Positions 35,998 through 45,639 of a DNA stretch of 64,000 nucleotides are shown piece by piece (positions within the stretch are counted from its first letter, which is position 1; every line of letters starts with the position of its first letter). The notes below the pieces were generated by a model, which was given only the letters and a program-made list of their open reading frames with translations, was not told the origin of the DNA and made no database searches. Source of the DNA: Paralimibaculum aggregatum (GTDB taxonomy: Bacteria > Pseudomonadota > Alphaproteobacteria > Rhodobacterales > Rhodobacteraceae); assembly GCF_030270585.1 (NCBI RefSeq), contig NZ_BSYI01000015.1:50999-114998 (forward strand), given 5' to 3'. A program made the position numbers and the translations under genes.

Positions 35998-37467
35998 TCA
36001 CCTGACCGCCTGCGCGGCGAGGCGGGCATGGAGCGCGCGGGCCTCGGCCAGCAGCGCCGGGTCGAGCCCCTCCTCCCGCCGCGGGTCGGGTTCGCCGCGG
36101 AAGGCGCCGGCGAAGTCCGCCTCCCCGGCATCCACCCCGATCGCCGCGCAGAGCGCGCGCATGGTGGCCCCTGGCGCGGCGCGGAGGTCGTCCTGATCCA
36201 CCAGCACGAGCCCCGGCATTCCCGCCGCGGCCGCCGCCTCCACCGCCGCGAAGCCGGCGATCCAGTAGCGCAGCCAGTAATCCGGGTCCTCGGGGGTCAG
36301 GCTGCCGAGGGCGAATTCCGTCCGGTCGAAGCCCGGGAACCGGATCGGCCGGTGCAGGCGGCCGAATTCGAGATGCCCGATATCCTCCATGTAGCGCGCC
36401 GCGAAGGGGTCATCCGCATGCAGGCGGGTGAAGTTGCGATGCTGGCGCAGCAGCGAGGCGGCATGGGCGCTCGGCTCGCGCAGCGGCACGACGACCGCCG
36501 CGCCGGGAAACATCTCCGGCAGCAGGCCGAGCCGCGCGATGCTGGCGTTGTTCTTGGAGAGGTAGCGGCCCTGGCCATCGGCGCGCAGGGCGACGATCTT
36601 GGCGAAATGGCGCCGGAAATCCGCGGCGGCTTCGGGGCGGGCATCGGCGGCGGCCCAGGGCCGGATGCCATCGGCGCCATAATGCTCCGGCCAGTGCAGC
36701 ATCCAGAGCACCTCCTCGAAGGCCTCCGCGGTGTCGAGGTCGATCTCCAGCCCGTCGCCATGGGCGCGCTCGCGCCGGGAGATGCGGGCGCCGAGCAGCC
36801 GGCGGGCACGGTTCCAGAGCAGCGGCGCCGTGAGGAAGGGCATGTCGCGATAGCGATGCGCGGCGAGCCCGGGCAGACGATCGAGCGCGGCGAGCAGCGC
36901 CGTGGTGCCGGCCCGCGGCAGCGAGGTGACGAACACCGGCGGGCGGCTGTCCGCCCCGCCGGCGGCCCGGCCCAGCAGCCGGTCGTCGAGCCGGGCCGCG
37001 GCGCGCAGCACCCCCGGCGAGGCAAAGGCGGCGCGGTGCAGCAGCCGCTCGGCGAGGGGATATGCGGTGGCTTCGGTTGCCGCCGCCGGGGCCCGCCGGC
37101 CAAACGCCCATGCGCCGGCCCCCAGCACCAGCGTCGCCCCCAGGAGGAACTCCCAGCCGAGCGAGAGCGCCAGCACGCGGCCCGGGTCCGCCAGCCCCAG
37201 CGCCCAGAGCGGCAGCACCGGCAACGCGGCGGCCAGAAGGCAGAGCGCGAAGCGCCAGGCCAGCCCCCAGCTCGCGCCGAGCAGCGCCAGCCCCGCGGCC
37301 TGCACCGCCCGCTCCTGCGCCTCCTCGCCGAGGCTGCGGTCGAGCATCGCCTCGACACCGGCGCCGGCCGTTGCCGCGGCCCCCCGTGCGACCCCCAGGA
37401 TGCCGGCCCGCCCCAGCGCGGCGGCAAAGGCGAGCGCCGCCAGCACCGCCGCCGCCCAGTCGCCCAT
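35998..37467 (-). CDS. Membrane-anchored sulfotransferase
   Basis: 489 residues. The N-terminal ~130 residues contain about three hydrophobic segments (WAAAVLAALAFAAALG; FALCLLAAALPVLPLWALGL; LLGATLVLGAGAWAFG). A PAPS-dependent sulfotransferase domain follows: the 5'-phosphosulfate-binding loop is VFVTSLPRAGTTALLAAL, the 3'-phosphate region PGAAVVVPLREPSAHAASLL. It would transfer sulfate from PAPS to a lipid- or glycan-linked acceptor at the inner membrane. It overlaps the stop of the small membrane protein gene by one base (TGATG). It is the third gene of the sulfotransferase-related trio. Confidence 0.85.
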   Translation of the reverse strand: MGDWAAAVLAALAFAAALGRAGILGVARGAAATAGAGVEAMLDRSLGEEAQERAVQAAGLALLGASWGLAWRFALCLLAAALPVLPLWALGLADPGRVLALSLGWEFLLGATLVLGAGAWAFGRRAPAAATEATAYPLAERLLHRAAFASPGVLRAAARLDDRLLGRAAGGADSRPPVFVTSLPRAGTTALLAALDRLPGLAAHRYRDMPFLTAPLLWNRARRLLGARISRRERAHGDGLEIDLDTAEAFEEVLWMLHWPEHYGADGIRPWAAADARPEAAADFRRHFAKIVALRADGQGRYLSKNNASIARLGLLPEMFPGAAVVVPLREPSAHAASLLRQHRNFTRLHADDPFAARYMEDIGHLEFGRLHRPIRFPGFDRTEFALGSLTPEDPDYWLRYWIAGFAAVEAAAAAGMPGLVLVDQDDLRAAPGATMRALCAAIGVDAGEADFAGAFRGEPDPRREEGLDPALLAEARALHARLAAQAVR

Positions 37468-37754
37468 CAGGCCGCGCCCGGCCCGTCCTGCCCGCCCTGG
37501 CCGGCGTCCCGGCCCTTCTTCCGCCGCCGCAGCAGCCGGCGCAGCGGATACCAGAGGAAGCCGACGATCAGCAGCAGCCCGGCGAAGACCACGGCGATCA
37601 GCGTCCCCACCGCGCCGATCCCGGCGCCGGGGCCGAGATAGGCCGCGGCCGGCGTCGCCAGCCCGGCCAGCCCCGCGGCGAGCGCAAGCCCCGCCAGGCG
37701 GCGCGCCCGCTCACCCGCCACAGGCGGCACGGGCTTCTTCGAAGAAGCCGGCAT
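37467..37754 (-). CDS. Small membrane protein with YLGPGAG motif
   Basis: About 95 residues if started at ATG 37754 (MPASSKK), which overlaps the upstream gene by 44 bases; a GTG within the overlap or ATG 37796 are alternatives. A signal-like segment (LAGLALAAGLAGLATPAAA) is followed by YLGPGAGIGAVG, one strong membrane helix (LIAVVFAGLLLIVGFLWYPL) and a very basic tail RRLLRRRKKGRD. YLGPGAG-type small membrane proteins recur beside surface-glycan and sulfotransferase genes; their role is unknown to me. It sits between and is coupled to both sulfotransferase-like genes. Confidence 0.7.
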   Translation of the reverse strand: MPASSKKPVPPVAGERARRLAGLALAAGLAGLATPAAAYLGPGAGIGAVGTLIAVVFAGLLLIVGFLWYPLRRLLRRRKKGRDAGQGGQDGPGAA

Positions 37755-39021
37755 CCATGTCCGGCGGGAGCAGGAGCGCGTCGTAGATCCAGCCATTGCG
37801 GTCCTCCGAGATACGGTTGCTGTAGCGCCAGGCGAGGCGCCCGTCGGCGAGGAACTCGAGCAGCCGGCCCTCGGCGCCCGAGGCCACGAGGATGTTGCCG
37901 TTGGCGAGGCGCTGATGGCTGCCCATGATGTCGGTGAAGAAGGGCTCGCCGCCCGCCGCCGCCCCCGGTGCGCCCGAGAGCACCTCCGTGAGCGCTCCGG
38001 TCCGGGCGTCGATCTCCACCACCCGGCTCGCCGGCACCGGCTCGCGCGCGGGCAGGGTGTTGTTGTTGTCGAAGACCGAGATCCGGTCGCCCGCGACGAA
38101 ATCCGGGTCGTGATGCCGCAGCACCTGGCCGGTGGACTGGAACAGCACCGCCCCGGTCTCGCGGTCGAGCACCAGCACGGTGTTGATGTTGCGCAGCGAG
38201 AGCATCAGATCGCCCGGGGTGAAGATCCCGGAGGCGAGCCCCTCGGGGAAGGTCTCCACGTCGTTCAGGTGCAGCGTGTCGCCGGTGACCTCGGTCTCGC
38301 GCTGCATCTGCGTGGAGAGATGCAGCAGCCCGCGCAGGCCGAGCCTCTCCAGGAGCGCGATGATGTCGATGGTCTCCAGCACCTGGCCATCCGCGGAGAT
38401 CCGCTGTGCGGTCCAGGCCCTGAGCGGCGCCCTGTGATTGGCATAGGGCACCGGGTCCGCGTCGTGATAGACTTCTGCCGCCACCCAGATCTCGCCCGTC
38501 TCGGTCACGTGCACGCTGTGATGGCCGAGATTGGGCAGCGCCCAGCGCAGCCCGCCGCAGGCGTCATAGGCGGCGGTGGCGAGATGCTCGAAATTCAGCA
38601 CGATGCCGCCGTCGGGCAGCACCGCGAGCCCGTGCGGATAGGCATTGGGCGCCGCCTTCGGACGCCGCGCCTCGGGCACGAAGGCAATGTCGTCGAAGAG
38701 GGCGAACCAGTCCGGCCGCCACCGCTGCACCACCGCCCCCTTGCGGTCGACGACGCGCACGACGGGGTGGAAATCGGTGTCCGCGCCCGAGATCGCCAGC
38801 AGCCCCGGTGCCAGGCGGTCCGGCAGAAGCGTCTCCACCGGCGCGGCATGGCGCACGGTGTCGAGCGCCAGATCGTTGACGACGAGGGCCCGCAGGTCGC
38901 GCTGCACCTCGCGCATCAGCGGCACGGGGAAGAGGTCGTCCTTGTGCGCCAGCACGCCATAACCGAAGGCGGCAACCGCGATGGCGCAGACGAAGAGCCC
39001 TGCCGACAGCCAGCGTATCAC
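37711..39021 (-). CDS. Arylsulfotransferase (ASST)-like membrane-anchored protein
   Basis: About 436 residues. An N-terminal signal anchor (WLSAGLFVCAIAVAAFGYGV) precedes a beta-propeller-like domain with repeated patterns such as HGLAVLPDGGIVLNFEH, HHSVHVTETGEIWVAAEVYH and QRLANGNILVASGAEGRL, typical of ASST-family proteins. A histidine in the HHSVHV segment could match the catalytic His of PAPS-independent arylsulfotransferases, but this needs structure-level comparison. I choose GTG 39021, which directly precedes the anchor and has GGGAGGGG upstream; an upstream GTG at 39057 is possible. It is the first gene of the trio. Confidence 0.82.
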   Translation of the reverse strand: MIRWLSAGLFVCAIAVAAFGYGVLAHKDDLFPVPLMREVQRDLRALVVNDLALDTVRHAAPVETLLPDRLAPGLLAISGADTDFHPVVRVVDRKGAVVQRWRPDWFALFDDIAFVPEARRPKAAPNAYPHGLAVLPDGGIVLNFEHLATAAYDACGGLRWALPNLGHHSVHVTETGEIWVAAEVYHDADPVPYANHRAPLRAWTAQRISADGQVLETIDIIALLERLGLRGLLHLSTQMQRETEVTGDTLHLNDVETFPEGLASGIFTPGDLMLSLRNINTVLVLDRETGAVLFQSTGQVLRHHDPDFVAGDRISVFDNNNTLPAREPVPASRVVEIDARTGALTEVLSGAPGAAAGGEPFFTDIMGSHQRLANGNILVASGAEGRLLEFLADGRLAWRYSNRISEDRNGWIYDALLLPPDMDAGFFEEARAACGG

Positions 39022-39130
39022 GTCCCCTCCCCAGCCGGGCCGGGCGCCGGGCGGCACCCTGCGCCGGGTCTAGCCGATGCCCGCCGGCCTGGGCAAGCGC
39101 CGGCGCGGGCCGCGCGGCCGCAGCCCGCGC

Positions 39131-39184
39131 CGCCCCGGTCCTCCGCCGCGGGTGGGCGGGCGGGGGCGGCGGAGGACCGGGGCG
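39131..39184. terminator. 18-bp perfect stem with G-quadruplex-type loop
   Basis: An 18-base arm (39131-39148, starting CGCCCCGGTCC) is perfectly complementary to 39167-39184. The 18-base loop has four G-tracts separated by single bases (GGGTGGGCGGGCGGGGG), an ideal G-quadruplex pattern on the + strand. It lies 28 bases past the stop of the minus-strand gene at 39213 and before the next minus-strand gene, so it is best read as that gene's 3'-end structure. No T-run follows. Confidence 0.5.
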
Positions 39185-39212
39185 CCCTGCCGCCAGGCGC
39201 CCCGGCAGGGCT

Positions 39213-39632
39213 TCAGAGCGCGAACTTCTCGAGGCTGGTCGCCCAGTCATCCACGAAGACCATCCAGTTGCGGTATTCCTTCACCGCGCCGGAGACCTTG
39301 TCGGCCTCCTTGGCGGCCTTGCGGTCGAGCTTGGCGATGCGGCCCTCGAGATCCTTGACCTTCGCGGTGTCCTTGCGCTTGCGGGCCTCCTTGAGCTCGG
39401 TCTGCAGCGGGATGATCTCGTCGGCGACCTTCAGCCAGGCGGCATAGCCCTCGTCGGCCCGCTTGGTGAAGGTGTCGAGGATGCCCTGGTTGTCCTTGAA
39501 GCTGGTCTTCAGCTTCTCGGCCTTCTTGGCGCAATCGTCGAGGCGCTTGGTGATCTTCTTGCGGGCCTCGGTGTTCTCCTTGCGGAGCTTGCCGCTCTCG
39601 GTCTTCATCTTCGCATAATCTTCGATCGCCAT
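39213..39632 (-). CDS. Lysine-rich coiled-coil protein of unknown function
   Basis: 139 residues, almost entirely predicted helix: KMKTESGKLRKENTEARKKI, KKAEKLKTSFKDNQGILDTF, LQTELKEARKRKDTAKVKDL. It is highly charged with few prolines and strongly favours Lys, unlike the Arg/Ala/Pro-rich neighbours; codons also use AAG heavily. No signal peptide or membrane segment. ATG 39632 has AGGGAGAG about six bases upstream. It is monocistronic, between a strong hairpin and a 416-base gap. General style resembles the orphan at 10104, though I cannot show homology by eye. Function unknown. Confidence 0.85.
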   Translation of the reverse strand: MAIEDYAKMKTESGKLRKENTEARKKITKRLDDCAKKAEKLKTSFKDNQGILDTFTKRADEGYAAWLKVADEIIPLQTELKEARKRKDTAKVKDLEGRIAKLDRKAAKEADKVSGAVKEYRNWMVFVDDWATSLEKFAL

Positions 39633-40048
39633 CGGGTCTCTCCCTTGCTTTCCGGCGCCGACGCGGGGGGCCGGGGGGCCGGGCCGGCGTCGCTGCGGTA
39701 TCTCTGTCGAGGGTGGAGATGGGCAGGCCGCGTATCGGTTTCATGTCGCGGCCGGTCTCGATTGTATCGAACGGGTAAATCTTCCCCGGCCAGCCACCCG
39801 GCGCTTCGCGGCGCTCGTCGCCGGCATGGCTCGACCCGCGCAGCGCGAAGCGCCGGCGGAGCACGGGGCATGGCCGGCCGAGCCTCCCGGCCAGGTCGCG
39901 CGGGCCGCGATGCCTGTCGCCGCGCTGTTGCCGGCCAGCCGAGGGGAGAGGGAAAAAGGGCAGATGGCTGCGCGGGCGTGGCTGTCTGCGAGGTGTCGCA
40001 GGGTCCTGGGAGGGCCCCCGCAAGGGAGAGAGGTTTGCGCGCCCCGGC
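39633..40048. other. 416-base intergenic stretch
   Basis: No supported gene. It presumably carries the promoter of the coiled-coil gene: a less GC-rich patch near 39755-39785 includes GATTGTATCGAAC on the + strand, whose complement has a TACAAT -10-like box, but no good -35 at normal spacing. The rest is G-rich or Ala/Arg-coding-like noise. The hemP operon ends at its far side with no clear terminator. Confidence 0.45.
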
Positions 40049-40666
40049 TCAGTGCCGGGTCGGCGCAGCGCGGTGGCTGGCGGCCAGCGGCACGATATCG
40101 GCCGGCGCCTCCGCGGCATGGGTCCCGGCGGCATGGGTCCCGGGGGCATCGGTCCCGGCGGCATGGGTCTCGGCGGCATCGGTCTCGGGGGCACCGGGCG
40201 GGTCGAAGACCTCGGCGCGCAGGCCGCTGCCACGCATCAGCGCGAGACGCAGGGTCGCCGCCACCACCTCGGCCTCCGCCGCGAGCAGCGTCGCCATCTC
40301 GACGCGGACCAGCAGCGCAGCAAACAACGCTGCCTCATCGCGGTTGCCCTCGGCCGCCGCGCCGATCATCCGCGCCAGCACGGCCTCGTCCGCCCCGAGG
40401 CAGCGGCAGGCGCAGCGATGGCGCATCACCGGCCGGCGGGAATGGCCGGCGATCAGCACCATCATCTGCTCGAGGCCCTTGAGATGCGCAGCCCCGTCGC
40501 GCGTGCCGAACAGCGTGGCGAATTCGGTCCAGAGCTGCGCCTGGCGGGTCTCGCCGGCACACCAGAGGCGCATCGCCAGCACCGCCGCGGTCTCGACCTC
40601 CGACAGCTCCGCGAGATAGCCGACCGGGGCGCCGCCGCGCGGCCGGGGATCGGCCGGCGCGCTCAT
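40049..40666 (-). CDS. Conserved-type hypothetical protein of the HemP operon
   Basis: 205 residues. The core (residues ~15-130) is helical: YLAELSEVETAAVLAMRLWC, QLWTEFATLFGTRDGAAHLK, GLEQMMVLIAGHSRRP, and a Cys/His patch MRHRCACRCLGADEA that could bind a metal or heme. The C-terminal tail is a low-complexity Thr/His/Asp-Ala repeat encoded by 15-bp tandem repeats. The start overlaps the hemP stop (ATGA), so it is translationally coupled to hemP. I do not recognise a named family; the context suggests a role in heme or iron handling. Confidence 0.8.
   Translation of the reverse strand: MSAPADPRPRGGAPVGYLAELSEVETAAVLAMRLWCAGETRQAQLWTEFATLFGTRDGAAHLKGLEQMMVLIAGHSRRPVMRHRCACRCLGADEAVLARMIGAAAEGNRDEAALFAALLVRVEMATLLAAEAEVVAATLRLALMRGSGLRAEVFDPPGAPETDAAETHAAGTDAPGTHAAGTHAAEAPADIVPLAASHRAAPTRH
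40114..40188. repeat. 15-bp tandem repeat, five units, coding
   Basis: Five consecutive 15-base units of the form CGGCATGGGTCCCGG with one to three changes each (40114-40128, 40129-40143, 40144-40158, 40159-40173, 40174-40188). On the minus strand they encode a Thr-[His/Asp]-Ala-[Ala/Pro]-[Gly/Glu] repeat in the tail of the 205-residue protein. A sixth, degraded unit may follow. Confidence 0.85.
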
Positions 40667-40896
40667 TTGGTCAGGATCAGCTTGCCCTGGCGGGTGATCC
40701 GCAGGGTGTAGACCTGCCCGTCGAGGGCGATCCGGGCCATGTCGCCGCCTTCGGTGAGCAGCCGCGCATCGTGCAGCGGCAGCGACGGCACCTGCGGGCC
40801 GGGCGCGCGCAGCCGGGTCTGGCGGGCTTCGCGCGGATCGCGGCTCTCGGGCGGATCGGTCCTGGTTGCGGAGCGGGTCGCGGGACGGTCGATCAT
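40663..40896 (-). CDS. hemP: Hemin uptake protein HemP
   Basis: 77 residues; the C-terminal 30 residues (ALDGQVYTLRITRQGKLILTK) are the HemP signature found in small heme-uptake-associated proteins of proteobacteria. The N-terminal ~45 residues are Arg/Pro-rich and longer than in typical HemP; an internal ATG (MARIALDG) would give a 25-residue core only. ATG 40896 overlaps the stop of the 55-residue gene (ATGA). In relatives HemP promotes heme receptor expression or uptake under Fur/Irr/RirA-type control. No heme receptor or transporter genes lie nearby here. Confidence 0.85.
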   Translation of the reverse strand: MIDRPATRSATRTDPPESRDPREARQTRLRAPGPQVPSLPLHDARLLTEGGDMARIALDGQVYTLRITRQGKLILTK

Positions 40897-41060
40897 CTGC
40901 ACGGGTCCGCCTCCTCGATGCGGTCGAGCAGCGCCTCGAGCGCGGCATCGCCCGGAAGGAAGGCCGGGAAGCGGGCGAGCAGATCGCCGAGCTCGGTGCT
41001 CGGGTCGCTGGCCGGCGTGCGGCGGCGGTCGGGGTCGGCGGGGTCCGGCAAGGCGGTCAT
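40893..41060 (-). CDS. Small protein heading the HemP operon
   Basis: 55 residues, too short for many gene callers: MTALPDPADPDRRRTPASD, then LGDLLARFPAFLPGDAALEA and LLDRIEEADPCR. The proline/aspartate-rich start is followed by one amphipathic helical part. ATG 41060 has GGAG eight bases upstream, and its stop overlaps hemP in ATGA fashion. Coupled position and GC-rich third codon positions support a real gene. Its function is unknown; it may be an iron-response accessory. Confidence 0.72.
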   Translation of the reverse strand: MTALPDPADPDRRRTPASDPSTELGDLLARFPAFLPGDAALEALLDRIEEADPCR

Positions 41061-41167
41061 GGCAGCACTCCGTGTCCTCGGGTCGGTGGATCGGGGGTCT
41101 GGGGGATCGGGCCGGGCTGCACCGTGTGGCGGGGACTGGCTGGGCCGTCCTGATAACTGACTGATTC

Positions 41168-41190
41168 ACTCGGCATTGTCAATTCCGAGT
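41168..41190 (-). promoter_or_regulatory. Near-perfect 23-bp operator over a TTGACA -35 box (hemP operon)
   Basis: Read on the minus strand: ACTCGGAATTG, central A, CAATGCCGAGT. The arms match at 10 of 11 positions. A perfect -35 hexamer TTGACA (complement of 41177-41182) lies in the middle. A -10 is weak (AGTTAT at 18 bp). The site is about 108 bases upstream of the first gene of the operon. A repressor dimer bound here would block the -35. Iron-responsive regulators (RirA, IscR, Fur or Irr type) are likely candidates; identity is inference. Confidence 0.7.
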
Positions 41191-41320
41191 TTTTCTGTCG
41201 TCTATTTGCCGCCTGCCCCGGCGACCGGCAACCGGCGCGTGGCCGCGCCGCTTGTCCGTCCCGCCCGGCCGCGGCATAGTCCTGGCGGAGAGGAAGCCCC
41301 GCCCATGCCAGTGCCCGCTA

Positions 41321-41380
41321 CCCCCTGCCCCGCCACCCCCTGCCCCGCCGCGCCCCGTCCCGCCACGCCCCGTCCCGCCA
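41321..41380. repeat. 15-bp tandem repeat, four units, intergenic
   Basis: Four 15-base units: two of CCCCCTGCCCCGCC(A/G) at 41321-41350 and two identical CGCCCCGTCCCGCCA at 41351-41380. They lie just upstream of the membrane protein gene at 41406. The complement is G-rich. Any coding across them is low-complexity Pro/Ala and not supported. Confidence 0.85.
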
Positions 41381-41405
41381 CGGCCGCGCACCGCCGGCAC
41401 CGGGC

Positions 41406-41903
41406 ATGAACGCCCCGGCAGGAGGCGCTGCGCGCGCGGGCCTCTGGGGCGCGGTCGCGCTGATGATCCTGGTGCCGGTTCTCGTCACATGGATGGTCTG
41501 GACCGTGCTCGGCGACCCGCCGCCGGCAAGCCTCTTCTGGCCGAGCCGCGAGGGTGAGGTGGTGGACCTGCGCATGACCGGCACCGGCTCCGGCGGGCGC
41601 AATCCGGACCTCGTGCTCGAGCTGCGCTTCCCCGATGGCGACCGGGCGGTGGTGCACACCCGCGACCGGATGCTGGCGCGCGAGTCCGACGGGCGGCTGA
41701 TCCGCGACGGCGAGGGCGCGCCGCAGCCCATGGTGGCGCGGGGCGATCTCGTCTGGGTCAGCCTCGGGCGCCGCGGGCGTGCCACGGTCGAGGCGCCGGG
41801 AGACACGATCTGGCTGGCCGCGCCGATCACCGCGATCGCCGTGATCGTGCTCGCCTTCGGGCTGCGCGCGGCGCTGAGGCTGGCCGCCGGGCGGGCGCTC
41901 TGA
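41406..41903 (+). CDS. Two-helix membrane protein (DUF3592-like)
   Basis: 165 residues with a hydrophobic helix near each end ([40 protein letters not shown]) and a beta-rich extracytoplasmic domain between them ([51 protein letters not shown]). This layout matches DUF3592-like proteins of unknown function. Ribosome site is weak. It lies between the hemP promoter region with its 15-bp repeats and the CO-dehydrogenase-like operon; no coupling to either is evident. Confidence 0.75.
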   Translation: MNAPAGGAARAGLWGAVALMILVPVLVTWMVWTVLGDPPPASLFWPSREGEVVDLRMTGTGSGGRNPDLVLELRFPDGDRAVVHTRDRMLARESDGRLIRDGEGAPQPMVARGDLVWVSLGRRGRATVEAPGDTIWLAAPITAIAVIVLAFGLRAALRLAAGRAL

Positions 41904-42011
41904 ACCCCGGCCGCCGGTGCGCGCGAGCGCCGTTGCGGAAGGCGGCTTCCTCGCTGGACAGCGGCCGCCAGTTGCCCTTAGCCTTGCGCAAAACAACGGG
42001 AGGGTCACGAC

Positions 42012-42599
42012 ATGGAGATGTCCGGAGAGCGCGTCATCGAGGCGCCGCGCGATCAGGTCTGGGCCGCACTCAACGACCCGGAGGTGCTGAAGGCCTGCAT
42101 CCCCGGATGTCAGGAACTCGAGAAGACCTCCGAGACCGGTTTCGCGGCAACGGTGAAGCAGAAGGTCGGCCCGGTCTCCGCCACCTTCAAGGGCGCGGTG
42201 GAACTGACCGACATCGTGCCCGGCGAGAGCTACACCATCGCCGGCGAGGGCAAGGGCGGCGCCGCCGGCTTCGCCAAGGGCGGCGCGAAGGTGCATCTCT
42301 CGGACCTGCCGGAGGGCACGAAACTCTCCTACGAGGCCGAGGCCAAGGTGGGCGGCAAGCTGGCCCAGCTCGGATCGCGGCTGATCGACGGTTTCGCGAA
42401 GAAGATGGCGGACCAGTTCTTCGACCGCTTCAAGGCCGAGGTCGAAGGCCCCGCGGAGACCCGGAACGGCACCGATGCCGACGCGGCGAACGCGCCCGAT
42501 GCCGCCGAAGCCCCGGCCGAGGCCGCCAAGGCCGATGCCGCCCCGGTCGTCGCGCCGGAGAAGAAGAAATCCTGGCTCGGCCGGATCATCGGAAGCTGA
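42012..42599 (+). CDS. coxG: CoxG-like SRPBCC protein (CO dehydrogenase subunit G family)
   Basis: 195 residues. The SRPBCC / CoxG domain spans residues 1-145 ([60 protein letters not shown]). A low-complexity Ala/Asp-rich linker follows, then a basic amphipathic end ([12 protein letters not shown]) that may attach to the membrane; CoxG in Oligotropha recruits CO dehydrogenase to the membrane. GGGAGGG precedes ATG 42012. It is first in the S-L-M operon. Confidence 0.9.
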   Translation: MEMSGERVIEAPRDQVWAALNDPEVLKACIPGCQELEKTSETGFAATVKQKVGPVSATFKGAVELTDIVPGESYTIAGEGKGGAAGFAKGGAKVHLSDLPEGTKLSYEAEAKVGGKLAQLGSRLIDGFAKKMADQFFDRFKAEVEGPAETRNGTDADAANAPDAAEAPAEAAKADAAPVVAPEKKKSWLGRIIGS

Positions 42600-42679
42600 G
42601 CCCGCCTGCGCCGCCCCGGCCCACGACCGCGGGCGGCAGTCCCGACCCAGACAGAACACATCCAGGGAGGAGATGCCCG

Positions 42680-43168
42680 ATGGCACAAGTTTCGATGACC
42701 GTGAACGGCAAGGCCGTCTCGGGCGAGGTCGAGGGGCGCACCCTGCTCGTCGAGTTCCTGCGCACCGGGCTCGGGCTGACCGGCACGCATGTCGGCTGCG
42801 ACACCTCGCAATGCGGCGCCTGCGTGGTGCATATCGACGGCGAGAGCGTGAAGGCCTGCACGGTGTTCGCCGCCGCCGCCGACGGCGCCGAGATCACCAC
42901 GATCGAGGGCATGGCCAATGCCGACGGCACGCTTTCGGTGCTGCAGCAGGCCTTCCAGGACCATCACGGGCTGCAATGCGGTTTCTGCACCCCGGGCATG
43001 GTCATGTCGGCAGCCGACCTGCTGAAGACCAACCCGAGCCCGACGGAACACGAGATCCGCGACTGGCTCGAGGGCAACATCTGCCGCTGCACGGGCTACC
43101 ACAACATCGTGAAGGCGATCCAGGCCGCCGCCGCGACCATGTCCGGCCAGGCGCAGGCCGCCGAGTAA
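42680..43168 (+). CDS. coxS: Aerobic CO-dehydrogenase-type small subunit (2Fe-2S)
   Basis: 162-residue iron-sulfur subunit of a xanthine-oxidase-family molybdenum hydroxylase. The plant-type 2Fe-2S cluster uses Cys40, Cys45, Cys48 and Cys60 ([16 protein letters not shown]). The second cluster uses Cys100, Cys103, Cys135 and Cys137 ([18 protein letters not shown]). It passes electrons from the Mo site to FAD. ATG 42680 has GGAGGAG about eight bases upstream. Confidence 0.95.
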   Translation: MAQVSMTVNGKAVSGEVEGRTLLVEFLRTGLGLTGTHVGCDTSQCGACVVHIDGESVKACTVFAAAADGAEITTIEGMANADGTLSVLQQAFQDHHGLQCGFCTPGMVMSAADLLKTNPSPTEHEIRDWLEGNICRCTGYHNIVKAIQAAAATMSGQAQAAE

Positions 43169-43247
43169 CCCCTTTCCGGGCCGAACCGCGCCCGGGGGTG
43201 ATGCCCCGAACGAGACGCGGCAGCCCCGACCATCCGGAGGAATTCAC

Positions 43248-45617
<2,370 letters not shown>

Positions 45618-45639
45618 CCCGGCAGGCAAGGAGACAGCC

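Noticed and set aside
40114..40188. CRISPR array
   Set aside because: Units are adjacent 15-mers with no spacers, inside a coding frame.
41252..41557. Short Pro-rich frame through the 15-bp repeat
   Set aside because: Product is a simple Pro/Ala repeat with no ribosome site; treated as non-coding repeat.
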